From positions 1 to 64,000 of the forward strand of contig KV918838.1 in NCBI GenBank assembly GCA_002049455.2: a DNA stretch of 64,000 nucleotides, given 5' to 3'. Each line of letters begins with the position of its first letter. Position 1 is the first letter of the stretch. Below the pieces are notes generated by a model, which searched no databases, had not been told where the DNA came from, and saw only the letters and a list, made by a program, of their open reading frames with translations. This document shows, piece by piece, positions 43,983-59,036 of this stretch. Source of the stretch: Porphyra umbilicalis (taxonomy: Eukaryota; Rhodophyta; Bangiophyceae; Bangiales; Bangiaceae). Made by a program: the position numbers and the translations under genes.

Positions 43983-45537
43983 ATGACTCGCAAGCGTGCA
44001 GCGGCTGGAATGCCCGCTGCAGCACGCCAGGCGGAGAAGCGTGCCCCCCCGCTGGGCATTGCGGACGAGGTCAACCTGGCGGACTCGGAGGAGCTGGCAA
44101 AGGCCGATTCCACGCTTAAGACGTACAAGCGCTTCATCACCGGCAAGCGCGGGTGGCTGGAGTGGACGGCCGGCCAGGCGGTGCCGCCTCTCTCGCTCAA
44201 TGTGAACGCGGCATCCATTGTCGCCAAGTATTACTTCTACAGGACCGAGAAGCTCACGTTGGGGGAGGACCTGGGCGGGCAGCTGATCGCGGCCATCTCG
44301 GCCTACTATGACGCCAACACCGAGTGCGGGAAGGACAAGTGGGCGGCGGTGGTGCGGGTGAACGAGACGTCGTTCACGTCGGGTAGCCCCGCCAACTCCT
44401 CCAAAGTCACTACCATGAATAACCACCACCACAAGGCGCGGGTGCGGGCTGGCACCGCAACCCCCGAGTCGGTGGATGTGATTGAGCCTCTTCACGTGCG
44501 AGCGTTCTTTGCTGCCAACCTGCGCGGTCGCCGCCTCCATGAGTGTGACCCACTGGCAGGCATGCTGCACGCCGGCTCCATGATGGGGATGTCGATGCTC
44601 GTACGCTTTAACGAGCTCACGGGGCTTCACACGGACCACCTCGGGCAGTCGCAGGTGGGGGGCGCGCTGCACCCCACTTTCAGCCTGGCTTCAACAAAGA
44701 ATAGCTTCCAACGCAAGGTGTATGACCTGGTGCCGTGGCCGACGTCACTGTCGCTGGATCACCGGTACGTCCCCATTTTGATTAAGCTTTTTCTCTTTCT
44801 TTTTTCTTTTTTGCGTAGGGATTGCGTTTGCTACCTCATTTCGCCGTAACATGATCATCCTGACACCTTTTCTCTGTTTTTTTCTTTTTGGCATAGGGAT
44901 TGCGTTTGCTTCCTTATTTCGCCATCACATGCTAATCCTGACTCCTGTCTCGTGGCATCCCTGGCTTCGTGGTTTTGGAAAACTGCACGCACCTGCCTCT
45001 GCTGGTGTTGGCACCCACAGAATTGACCCCGTGCTGGCCTTCGCCAGTTGGATGCGTCTGCGAGGCGGCGCGCGGGGTTGGATCTTTCCCGCCTTCCGTG
45101 TCATCGGGAGCAGGCTGCGGGTTTTTCCAGAGCAGCAGGCGTCTGCTCCGGGCTTTGTGGACCTTCTGCGCCGCTTTTACGCGCCATGCGGGGTACTCGA
45201 CCCGATGCTGTTGGCCACCCATACGATGAAGCGGTCGGGGTGCCAGCTGTACAAGGCGCTGGGCCAGTCTGATGCGTGGCTCATGGACAAGGGTGGGTGG
45301 AGTGACTTCAGGTCGTACATGCGCTACCTGAGTGGATCGAACCGTCCGGAACAGCAGTCAGCGTTTGGGCGGGGACGGTGGAAGTATGCATTGGTATCAC
45401 CATGGTATCTTTTTTCCCTTGAAAATATGTTTTTCTTCCAGCGTCTCTGCCCTCAACCTGTTATCAGCAGCCCCCCACACATCACCACATCGGACAATGG
45501 ATGGAAAAAAGATGAATGTTTTTACATCGCCATATGA
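43983..45537 (+). CDS. Crypton-like tyrosine recombinase
   Basis: Probable integrase of a tyrosine-recombinase transposon. Exon 1 (43983-44764) has a basic start, then a helical core-binding-type region (STLKTYKRFITGKRGWLEWT). The first catalytic Arg is about R208 in MLVRFNELTGLHTDHL, the usual R-x3-E-L box. Removing the intron at 44765-45020 joins SLDHR to IDPVLAFASWMRLRGGARGW, typical of this fold. Exon 2 holds H328 and R332 (THTMKRSG), a conserved-type Trp (DKGGWSDF), and Y360/Y363 (SYMRYL) as candidate nucleophiles. All key residues are present, so it could be active. The C-terminus after 45385 may include another intron (GTATCA donor, TTCCAG acceptor near 45441). A GCR1_C-like gene lies divergently upstream. 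Confidence 0.75.
44765..45020 (+). other. intron in the tyrosine recombinase gene
   Basis: A GTACGT donor splits a CG|A codon, and a CCACAG acceptor precedes AATTGACCCC. At 256 bp it restores the catalytic-domain frame. It contains a 78-bp tandem duplication with pyrimidine tract and TAGGGATTGCGTTTGC; neither of the duplicated TAG acceptors leaves an open frame. Confidence 0.65.
44790..44945 (+). repeat. 78-bp tandem duplication inside the intron
   Basis: A TTTCT-rich tract, then TAGGGATTGCGTTTGCT, CC, TATTTCGCC and AATCCTGACNCC elements, occurs twice with a 78-bp period (GGGATTGC at 44818 and 44896). Confidence 0.85.
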
Positions 45538-46130
45538 TTAATATATGAATTAATTAATAAAATCATGCATTTTTCAATTGATCAACGTCTCCTGTGCATT
45601 TTTGGACGCGCATATTTTTGTAGCGAATGCGGCGGCACCAGCCCCGGCACGTCGTCAACGATGCCGCCGCCGGACATGGCCGCCGTCGCGGACCGGTTAG
45701 CCGCTCAGAGCCCCCGGCCGCTCGGCGTTGCGGTCGGGAAGAAATGGGTGGGCGGAGGCTCACGGCGGCTCGCATCAGAGACGCTGGCAGATGGCGCCAC
45801 CCCATGCCGCCTGGCTCACGCCGAGTTCTGTACGCCCCCCACTGCCGACACGGTGGCGAAGACGACAGCAGGAGACGGACACCACTAGAAAAGCGGCGAT
45901 GGAGGGGGGAAGGGGGGGAGAGGCCGGGAGGGGTTGCACTGGGCGTGATTGAAGGTGTGGGGGTAGTGAGCAAGACAGCTCGTCGGGTCACGCTTGCCTT
46001 GCCGTCGGAAACGGAGGCCTTCGAATAAAATCATGAAATGCATATTAAATGCATGCGACCGAATATGATGAATTAATTTAATTAATTCACGAATTAATCA
46101 ATGAATGAATTCTAAAACTGAAATACATGC
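45538..46130. other. AT-rich islands around a GC-rich stretch
   Basis: 45538-45600 and 46024-46130 are AT-rich (ATGAATTAATTAATAAAATC and relatives), in sharp contrast to the surroundings; the 420 bases between them are GC-rich with no supported gene. They lie just 3' of the recombinase and could mark the edge of the element or a matrix-attachment-like site. Confidence 0.45.
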
Positions 46131-47309
46131 ATAATGTCGGTGCCATCCATGCTTCGGACACTCGAATGAAATCCACATCAACGTACTCCATGTGCAGTCT
46201 AGACACTCGCGAACAGGGTACCACTGACAACTGGGGATGGCGGCGGAGCATCAGGAGCTTCATCAGCCCCGCTACTCGGAATCACTTCGACGCGCAGGAC
46301 GCCGTCTCATTCAACGTTTGTCCTCGCAAAAGTGTCCCGGCATCTCAGTCCAGGTGTAGGCTCCGCAACCGCGATAATACATTAGTCAACGTGTGTCGTT
46401 TCCCAAGCGCAACAGAGTCTCAGTGAAAGTAGGTCTCTGTGCAACCGTAACAGGGCCCCACACAGCGCGTTGATGAAATCTCGTGTCAGGTTCCAAGGTA
46501 TCTGCAACAAGGCCGAACCGTATTGCTGCTCGACCCCTTTGCGTTCAGAGAGAGATCGAAAATGAGTACATAACTCCTCTTTGCCCAATCTTTAAGGAGA
46601 AGTTCACATCCTTCGAGACATATGTTGCGAGACTCGCCGCAATGATCCCTCGGAGGTCTCGGGGAAGAAGTGGAGCAAGACCCTGACGGAGGAAAGGATG
46701 TGACACCGGCCAGCATTGAGGATACATGCCAAAGATGCATTGAAAGACACGGTCGCTTTATTGTTGCTCGGCGCGGGCACGGGTGGCAGAGCAGACACGA
46801 AATCGATAAGAAAGCCACGGTGTGCTACAGAGTCACGCAGACATGTAGCTAACTGCACACAGCCGCAAACTCTGACAGAGCTACAGGCCACCGGACAACA
46901 GCAAGCTCACCATGTCAGCGACTCGCGGACACCACGCATGCATGTGCGTATGACACAAGTTACTCGACTTCGATGTCAGCAACACCCATTGGTTTGCAAA
47001 GAAGCAGAAGCCAAGAAAGAGGAAGCCATCGCACATATGCATGGTAAGGATACATGGGGGACGGGCGAGCGAACACGAAAAAGAAGTACGTGGTCAGTTC
47101 ATCCAACCCATCCACCACCCACCCACCGCGCGCGTCACACTATCCACACTGCGCCAGTGTGGATCCCCACCCAATCGCCACCACCACTAGTCCAGCGACT
47201 GCAAACGTCGTCCGGCCCGTCGTAGAGTGACTCCCCCCCGCCCCCGTGCGAGCTGGAGAGAATGCGTGGGATGGAGGGGATGCAGATAAGAATACGACAG
47301 GAACGAGGG
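46131..47309. other. intergenic, no supported gene
   Basis: About 1.2 kb of moderate GC. No frame looks like a gene on either strand. Confidence 0.35.
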
Positions 47310-47455
47310 CGGTCGGCAGGAGGGTGGGCGGGGCGATCGAACAGAGGGTGGCCGGGGCTTCCGGCCAGGAGGGTGGGTGGGGCGGTCGACCAGAGGGTGG
47401 GCGGGGCGGTCCGCCAGGAGGGTGGGCCGAGCGGTCGGCCAGGAGAGCGAGCGGG
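47310..47455. repeat. 30-bp tandem repeat, G-rich
   Basis: Units of about 30 bp with GGAGGGTGGGCGGGGCGGTC and CAGAGGGTGG parts recur four to five times. Confidence 0.6.
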
Positions 47456-49555
47456 GATGTTGGCAGCACTTGTGCACTTGGGCGGCAGCCAGGAGCGGGG
47501 CTGGGGGCAGCATGGCAGTCACCTGCACACATGCCGAGGGCGCGCATTGGCGCCGCCCAGCACTTCGAATTATTATTAATCGCCCCGCTATCCCCAAGCA
47601 CAAGGCTTGACGTTTTCCAGCCCGCTGGTTGGCTGCCCGGTTGACCGGGGGCGCATCCTGGGTCCCCATTGGTAGCAGACTATCATGCCAACAGGTACTG
47701 AACAAAGTCTGGCTGACACAAGCTACGACGGTGAGGCGTCCGAGCAGAGGTCTCCATGTGCCCGCAAGAATGCATACTGTGTACGCCAAGTCTGCCTTGA
47801 ACTGGGTGTGAAGGGTGCCGTTTGATCGCGCAAGGAGGACCTGCCCCATGACCCTGCCAGAGCTCTGCACGGCAATGCCAGCAGCCGTCCCACTCTAGCG
47901 ACACCGTTTGCGCCCCCATCCTCCCCGACCCCCTCGGCATGTATGTGCAGCCCCCCTCGCCCCCCCCCCCCTGCCAGCAGGAGAAAGGAGTGGGAGAGGA
48001 CAGGAAAGGAGGCAAGCACAAGTGTCCGTGGTTGGGCGGTGCCCGCAGCTATTGGGAGTAGACGAGTACGCACATGGGTAGGGGTGACCAGGTGGGTGGG
48101 GTAAGAAGGTCTCTGGGGGTGTCAGAAAGCCTTCTCAGACAGAGCCTTTTAGAGATCGACACAGCGACATTTGCGAGGATGGTGTCACGAGGTTTGCTGC
48201 ATGGAAAAACATTTCTCTCACGACCTCTCACGGTTCGCATATATTTTAAGTTCTCCGTGACCCAATTTGACAACGTGCTGTGCAGTCAACGAGCGATCTG
48301 AGGAGTCAAAGAATGGAAACACAACTGAACTTAGAATTAATCAGTCCCATCGACCGAGCTAGAGCGGGATGCATCCGGAGCCGAACAACGCGAGTCGCCG
48401 ACGTCCAAGAACGGGGCTGAGAGTGCGTTCCGATCTGCTCGTGACCCCGGCTGAATCCGCGAATTCCACGCGACACCACCGCGTTAGTTGAGCGAGTCAA
48501 GTTGATGTGCAGCGCAATGCCTCCGTGCAGCCCCATCGCTGCCGCTACTCGATCTGACGGGGTTCCTTCCGCAACAATTGGTAGGTATTGCCGGCTGACG
48601 CGGGTGCCACAGTCTTTGAAGAACGGGGTGATGCTGGACCCCGGAGGCACGAGGTCACGACCAGCACCGGGGATGTCTGCGGTGCCGGGGTCTTCCCGGT
48701 TGGTAGTTGAACGGGAGGCAGAGGCGATATTTGCCTCTTTAAGACGCGTGCGGATGAGTGGGTCCGCGCATGGCACGCCGCACGGCGGCCCCCGAGGGCA
48801 GGTTCTCCGTGTTCGTGTCGTCACCGTGTTCGTACCATGTCGTTGTGAAAAGCACTCGGTGACAATTCTGAGGCAATGCAACCTGTGTCTTTTTTTAGCC
48901 TCAATGGTTTTTGGTGGCTGCCAACCACCGCGCTGCGAATTGGTGGGAAAACAAAGAGGAAGCCATGTGCGACGGAATCATGCGCTGTTGAGTGAGTCAT
49001 TGGGCTGCACTTCAGTATAGTTTTCTCCTACTTGTGGGGCTCTTTCTCTCTCTTGTACGACTTTTCGCAACTTGCGCGTAGCCCTATATTGTCTACTTGC
49101 CAAGACTTCGGGGTACTTAAAATGACCTATAGTATACCGGCCAAGAGCTGTTATTGTCGAAGTCGAGATCTCGATCAGGCATATCATAACCGAGTGACGA
49201 GGTTTTGACGAGACAAGTACCCTCGTCAACGACCAAAAACGAGCGATCGAGGGGAAAAAACGCCCTCGTCGGGGATCCTGCAACGAGCCCCACTCAGGCC
49301 TTGTCTAGACGGCGGGCCGTCGTGCACGTGATTGGGCATGAACTGCAACACAATTCCGTGAAACGGGCGTGAAACGAGCACTGCTGTCTTCACGGCAACA
49401 CGGCATGCATGAACGCGACGTGCAGAAAAATCGGCTGCCAAAACGAGTAGATCAGATCATGCTCGCATAGGCAGAAACTCACAGTGGGGAAGGCAGCACT
49501 TCGACCAATCAGAAGTGCGGAAACGATCGCAACTGGAGGCTCAAGTTGACTTTCG
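47456..49555. other. intergenic, no supported gene
   Basis: About 2.1 kb. Mixed composition with short frames only. No recognisable domain or repeat. Confidence 0.3.
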
Positions 49556-49609
49556 AACACGTTCACGTGCGCGAGATATAAAAAAAAATCTCGCACACGT
49601 GAACGTGTT
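49556..49609. repeat. 22-bp stem hairpin with A-rich loop
   Basis: Left arm 49556-49577 starts AACACGTTCACGTG and ends CGAGAT; right arm 49588-49609 is its inverse complement with one G/T difference. The loop is ATAAAAAAAA. Confidence 0.9.
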
Positions 49610-51996
49610 TGGCCCAAGAGGGACGAAATGGCACATTTTGCTCGTAACTCCTTCGTGTGCCATAGCATCCGATCGGTCCGTGAAGGACGAATATGGTCTG
49701 CGTGATTCGCGTGTGATTGCAGCTGTGCGTTCCGATTGGCTAGCACTCGTCTGTGCACGCCATGCACGCGCCGTCTGGACAAGGCCTCACTGCACATCGC
49801 GAAAACATCTAGCGACATTATAAACGCTCCGCCAACTGGCAGATGATTGTGGAACGAAAATGCTGTGTTCACAAGAGGCATTGGGAGAACTCTGGTGAGC
49901 GAAGCGCTGGGTACCAAATAGAACCTGGTGTCAGGATCTGTTTTTTTTGCTGCAGGTTCACGGCAAGAAAAGAAGTCTTGATCTACCATGTCCCGTTCAC
50001 TCCCTCACGACAGGAAGAGTACGAAGTCTCTGACAGATCTTTTAGACCATATTTTGTCTCTCCCAGAGCCACCTGGAGGAGCCTCTGATGCGTCGACGCG
50101 CCACAGTACGGCGCGTACGCCATGGGCGCCGCCGCCGCCGCGGCCGGTTGCGCGTCGCCGCCCGCGCACATCGTTTCCCCCCCCCCCCCCCCCCCGCAGC
50201 GACAAGCACTTCGGCCTCTCTCGCCGGCAGGCCATGGCCGCCGGGGGCGGCCCTGCACACACCCAGTTAAGACAATTTTTTCCCGGGCTTCTGGCTCCGA
50301 GGCCGTGAGGTGGAGTGAGGCGGTGGGCTTCCAGGACAGAAAAAAAACATGACAATGTAGAAGAAGAAAAGGCGCATATGTTGAGCTCGGGGTTCCCTTT
50401 TTCTATTTTCTGGAAGGTCTCCATCCATGCCTCTCTGTACGATAAAGAAATAGAAGATTACCTCTTTCCTGGCACTCTCGACCAATCGGACGGCTGCCTC
50501 ACGATCCATAAGACCGCCCTGAACTGGGGGTGTGCAGGGCCGCCCCCTTTGCATGCCAATAGCGCCGCTCGAGCGGCGCCTCAAACAAAGCGTCGGCGTG
50601 CTCCTACAGCCAGGTGAAATCATGTGCTGTCTCGAGACAATATGAAAGACACCCTTCAGCGACCACGTTCGGGGCTTCCTGCCCGAGTGGAACCTCATGC
50701 CCACCAGGCAAGGTGGGCGGGAGGTCGGCACAGCTCGTTGCTGACAGCCGCCGCCTCCGGGTGCGCCCTCGCAGCGTACCCCCTCGGCCACGGCTGGGCG
50801 CTCTCTGCCTTTTCAAAGTCCGCGACTCACCCTTCTTTCCCCTGCAACGGGCCGGCGGGGGGGAGGTACCAGGGGGGGGGAAGCGGGAGGAGGCGAGCCG
50901 GGGGAAGGGGGAGCGGGCGTGGGGGGAGCGCGGGGATGAGGCCGTGGCGGTGGCGGTGTGTATCTGTGAGTGATATGTCTGTAGGTGTGGATGTCAGTCG
51001 AACTGCCAGTATGTATGATGTTGTCTGTGTGTAGCGCATCTGACACGCGCATCTGTCTCCTCTGCGCGGAGTTCCCTTCTCTGCTGCTTCTTTGTGCATG
51101 ATGTGTTTTCGGCGTGCGCAATGGTCCTCGTCGTTGCTTTTTTTTCTCAGATTTCCCGTGCACGCGTTTGTGGTAAGAGGGAAGGAACCGGGGGAAGGGG
51201 AATCGGGCGTGCTGGAAGCGTGGGGATGAGGCAGTGGCGGCGGCGATGGCGAGAGCCCGGGTGGGCAGTGGGGAATGGGGTGGGGAGCTGTGAGGCGGCG
51301 GCGGCGGTTGCGGCGGCGAGGGTTTGCTGTGGTGGCGTCGGGGGTGCGCGGTGATTGCTGTGGTGACGGTGGTTGCGGTGTTGGACGTGTGCGTCGTGGG
51401 GAAGAGTGCCTGGCGGCGGCAGCGGTGGCGGCGGCGGGGATGTGTGGCGGTTGTGGCGGCGATGGCCGCCGTGGTGGCCCGGCTGCGCGTTGAGGCACGG
51501 GGAGGGGGGGCTGGCAGCGGGGACGGGCCGGCCGCGTGGGCGGGGTGCACGGGGCCTTGAGCGGGAGAAGTAAACGGAACGCTAGTATGCGTCGTTCTCT
51601 TTCTATGAAGCCACCGACGTGCACGCCATCATTGGAGTGACTGCCAGAACATTGCTGAAGGGGAGACGTTGCCGAGGTGGGCTCCCGATCCTTATTCGAT
51701 CGCTTGCAAGATTTCTCAGGACAAGTCTACCTATCCTTATCAACCTGTACATATTGAAAATATGACAAAGCAGATCGCTGCACGAAGGTCGAGAAGTTGA
51801 GTGCACGTTATCTGTTACCAGCATCAAATAGAATGTCATGACCAGAAGTGCCGAGAAACCCAGAAGCGATCCGTTGGAGCTCGTTTTTCCCTGGCCTTTA
51901 GGACAGCGTGCTCTCAAAGTGTAGTGATGCACACATATACTTAGATCAAGGGACTTGCTCTCCGTTTCAGAGGTGGCAGTCTGCATTCGTGTCCTC
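49610..51996. other. intergenic, no supported gene
   Basis: About 2.4 kb. It holds a 17-C run near 50171-50187 and a GGCGGCGGC/GTGGCGG-rich purine-biased stretch at about 51235-51540 whose frames are open but simple in sequence. No gene is supported. Confidence 0.35.
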
Positions 51997-52948
51997 AGGG
52001 ATCTGAGGGCGTGTCAGTAGAGAGCGTCGGCAAGTCAAATGTGGGTCGGCGGCGTGGATCGAGGACACGTTTCGTGCCACGTAGCAGCGGCTACCCACAT
52101 TTGGAACCCATTTGTGGCTATCTGGGTCATCCGACCCACGCCAAATACCGGTCGGTGAGGACCACGTGGCCTCACACGTGGCGCCAGTTGTGCCACCACC
52201 GCTCGTCTCAGCCCGGGCTTGGCGCCCACCACGGGCGCTTGTGTCTCCAGTTTCGGGTGTATCGAGAAGGCGCATCATCTTGCACCGTACAAGCTGCCTT
52301 TGTCAACCGGCACCATACCCCCCCCGATGCCGTCACCCCCCCCCCCCCCCACGCCCTTAACTGTCGGCGCCCCTCCATCCAAAACTCGCACTATGCCCAC
52401 TGTATCCCATCTCCATCGACCGCCGCCCTGTCATATGGTCGGCCGGGGCGTTTCCCCAAGGGGGAAGGGGTGACGGTGCTGAGGGTGGAGGTCAATTGGA
52501 AGGTGTTTCTCGCACAGAGGTCGCTGCTGTGCGGTTGCGGTAGATGTGGAGAGCTCAAATCGTGTCGACCGTTATTTGGCCACTTGCCGACGCTAAATGT
52601 GGGTAAGATGTGGGTACATCCGACGTGGGTCGGCGACCCACATTCTACCCACTTTTCATACCCACGCCCGACTTGCCGACGCTCTCTAGTGTTGGAAGGG
52701 TCGCGATGACGCTAAAAGCGAATGGAGTTACGTGGCTGAGAAGGACTGTCCTGCCATAGGGGTCACTGGGCCCGGACGGCGCCTGCCCCCGTGCCCCCTC
52801 TACCGCCCCGAGTTGCGCGCAGTGACCGCGCGCAGCGACTTGCGGGGCTTGACGCGCCCACCATGACCCGTGGGTGATCGTGTCTGCGCGCCGTCTTCTA
52901 TTGCGGCGGCGCGTCGGCGGTTGTTGACGCCATCTAGCGGCGCGGTTA
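51997..52948. repeat. dispersed repeat copy 2, split by an insertion
   Basis: The parts at 51997-52018 and 52691-52948 together align with 25732-26016. The 669-bp TIR element lies between them. After 52948 the two loci diverge. Confidence 0.85.
52019..52687. mobile_element. 669-bp TIR DNA transposon (non-autonomous)
   Basis: The ends are perfect 18-bp inverted repeats, AGAGAGCGTCGGCAAGTC at 52019-52036 and its inverse complement at 52670-52687. AGT flanks both sides (52016-52018, 52688-52690), and the uninterrupted copy at 25755-25757 has a single AGT, proving a 3-bp target duplication. Subterminal regions are rich in GTGGGT/ACCCAC motifs, and a further GCGTCGGCAAGT core sits inside near 52583-52596. 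There is no transposase ORF. A 3-bp duplication suits PIF/Harbinger or CACTA types, but the termini match neither consensus that I know. Confidence 0.92.
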
Positions 52949-54177
52949 CAGGCGCCTCGTCGGGCGGCGATCAGTCCCACCCGCCCGCCCGTGCGTCGCG
53001 TCGGCCGCCCTGCCCGCCGTGCGCAGGTGCGCTGCGCGGCGGAGTGACAGCCTCGCCCGTGGGCGCCGCGCGACGCCGGCGGGCCGCCGCCGCTGCGGTG
53101 GCGGAGGCGGCACCCCTTTCCCCGCCCGACGCCCCCCCCACCACGGCAACGTGGCTGTACGTGCCCCCGTGCGCGCTCGCGGCCATAGAGCCGGCCGGCG
53201 TGCCCGGTGTCAATGCGTCGCCGAGCGCGCCACGGCCCTGAAGGCCAGGGTATTGTACGCACGTGCCTGGAATGCTCAATTTCACGATATGCAGTGCTGC
53301 GCAGGTTTCTGACGATGTTGCTCGGGCCAGGGGAGACAAGGACCCCTCTTCGTGGTCGACATCCAACACGAAACTCGGTGTGTCCGGCGAGTCCGTCAAA
53401 TCACTGGGATTTATATCCATGGAAACTACTTTCTACTGTGCTGACTGTCGTTCGGCCTGTTTACCGCATCTCCGTCCAATCGGCATCCGGCAAGGGTGGA
53501 GGTTTTGCACGTGGCGCATCGTGCCAGGCGAGCGGCGGGCCCCAACGCGAAGCTCAGCGAGGGGGCCCTCCCAGAGGCCCCCCACGCCAGTCTTTGTCGA
53601 CGGCCCAGACGACAGCGCACGCACAGTGGGGGTCCAGTGCCCCTCTGCGCAGCCGCGCAAGCAGAGGCGGCCGTCCGACCACCTCTCGACCGCGCTGATG
53701 ATTCCGTTTGTTTTCACGTTCGCCAGGCTGCTCTGGAGGCCCTGAAAATGGGGTCCAGCATTTATCCGGTTCACAGCCCAAGCTGAGGCGGGGTCCCATA
53801 TTTCGCGCGCCCGTCGCCGATCCTCCGATCCCTCGCCGAGGCCGCCCAGCTGTGTGTGCGCGTACCGTGGGCTGGTGTTTTTGGGCGCGCCCCGCAGCCG
53901 CGCGCGCGGCGCGCGCGTTGCGTCGGGCCGCCACCGCCTCTCCCCCTGGCCCCTGCCGCGCGCGGGCGCTGCCCACACGCGGCTGACCCGCCGCGTACAC
54001 TTTTTACGCCGCCGCCGCGCCGAGGTGCGGCTCTGGGGCGTGGCGGCCGGTGTCGCGTTGCCCGCCCCGCCCCGCTCGTCGTCGGCTTTCCCTGTTGCCC
54101 CCGTCTGGCCCACTTGGCTACTCCCACACGCAGCTCCTGCTGGCAACCAACGTCGTCTTGCGGTGCGCACCGGCGCG
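52949..54177. other. intergenic upstream of the acidic protein gene
   Basis: About 1.2 kb of GC-rich DNA with open but unconvincing frames. The promoter of the downstream gene should lie toward the right end. Confidence 0.35.
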
Positions 54178-55080
54178 ATGAACCCGCCTCCATTGCCGGC
54201 TGGGGCCGTCCACGAAGTGCCCGCCCATCCTACCCCCCCGCCCGCCAAGCGACGGGCAGTCGCCGTGTCGCCCATCCCCCCCGAGGGCGGCACCGCCGGT
54301 GCTACGCCTGGCGAGGCTGCCCTGTGGGCGGAGCTGTCGCGCGTGCAGGCCACGGCGGCGTCGCTGACGGAGGAGGCGGCAGCCATTCGGTCAGAGCGGT
54401 CGCAACTTGCTAAGGAGCTGGTCGCTGCTCGGGAAGAGCGGGAGCAATTCCGTGCGATTGCCGGGCAGGTCAAAGCCCTGGAAGCGACGGTGGGCATGCA
54501 AGCCTCCCGGATTGAGTGGTTGATGGCGGTTGTCGACCGCCTGCGGGCGGGCGCTTCGGACGACGGTGGTGGCGCCGGGGAGGAAGGCGAGAACGGCCTC
54601 TACGATCGTGACGAGGACGCGGCCATGGACGAGGAGGAGGACGACGGGGAGGGAGAAGTCGACGACGAAGACGATGGTGGTGGGGAGGAGGACGACGAAG
54701 GTGGCGAGGACGATGAGGACGATGAGGATGATGGCGCTGGCGCTGGCGTCGGTGGCGAACCCGGCTACGAGGACGACGTGGAAGGCGGCTTCGAGGACGA
54801 TGGCGATGGTGAGGGCGGCTTCGAGGAGGAAGACGACAAGGACGTGGGTCTGGACGAGAATGACCACGCGCTGCCCGACGGTCCCGCGCCTGGCCGGCTC
54901 GGCGATGGCGGGATGGACGGTCCTGCGCCTGGTGACGACGGCCGGGATGGGGATGATGGTGGCGACGACGATGACGGGGAGGATGAGGCGGGTGACGAGG
55001 AGGACGATTTCGAGGATGTCGACGACGATGACCAGGGCGGCGAGGACGACGAGGACGACGACGAGGGCGGCCCCGAGTGA
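54178..55080 (+). CDS. coiled-coil protein with very acidic tail
   Basis: A 300-residue protein of unrecognised family. Residues 1-45 are Pro/Ala-rich with a basic KRRAVAVSP patch that could be a nuclear signal. About 48-122 form a probable coiled coil (LSRVQATAASLTEEAAAIRS, ERSQLAKELVAAREEREQF). About 125-300 are almost entirely Asp, Glu and Gly, with GGFEDD and DGPAPG repeats. Such polyanionic tails occur in histone chaperones and other nuclear proteins, but the folded chaperone domains are not visible, so this is only a suggestion. ATG 54178 (gcgcgATGa) is chosen because it starts the part with coherent composition; the frame is open for 108 codons upstream. Single exon. Confidence 0.6.
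   Translation: MNPPPLPAGAVHEVPAHPTPPPAKRRAVAVSPIPPEGGTAGATPGEAALWAELSRVQATAASLTEEAAAIRSERSQLAKELVAAREEREQFRAIAGQVKALEATVGMQASRIEWLMAVVDRLRAGASDDGGGAGEEGENGLYDRDEDAAMDEEEDDGEGEVDDEDDGGGEEDDEGGEDDEDDEDDGAGAGVGGEPGYEDDVEGGFEDDGDGEGGFEEEDDKDVGLDENDHALPDGPAPGRLGDGGMDGPAPGDDGRDGDDGGDDDDGEDEAGDEEDDFEDVDDDDQGGEDDEDDDEGGPE

Positions 55081-59036
<3,956 letters not shown>

Noticed and set aside
51235..51560. Gly/Arg-rich open frames
   Set aside because: Trinucleotide-like GGC/GTG purine bias keeps several frames open; no conserved features.
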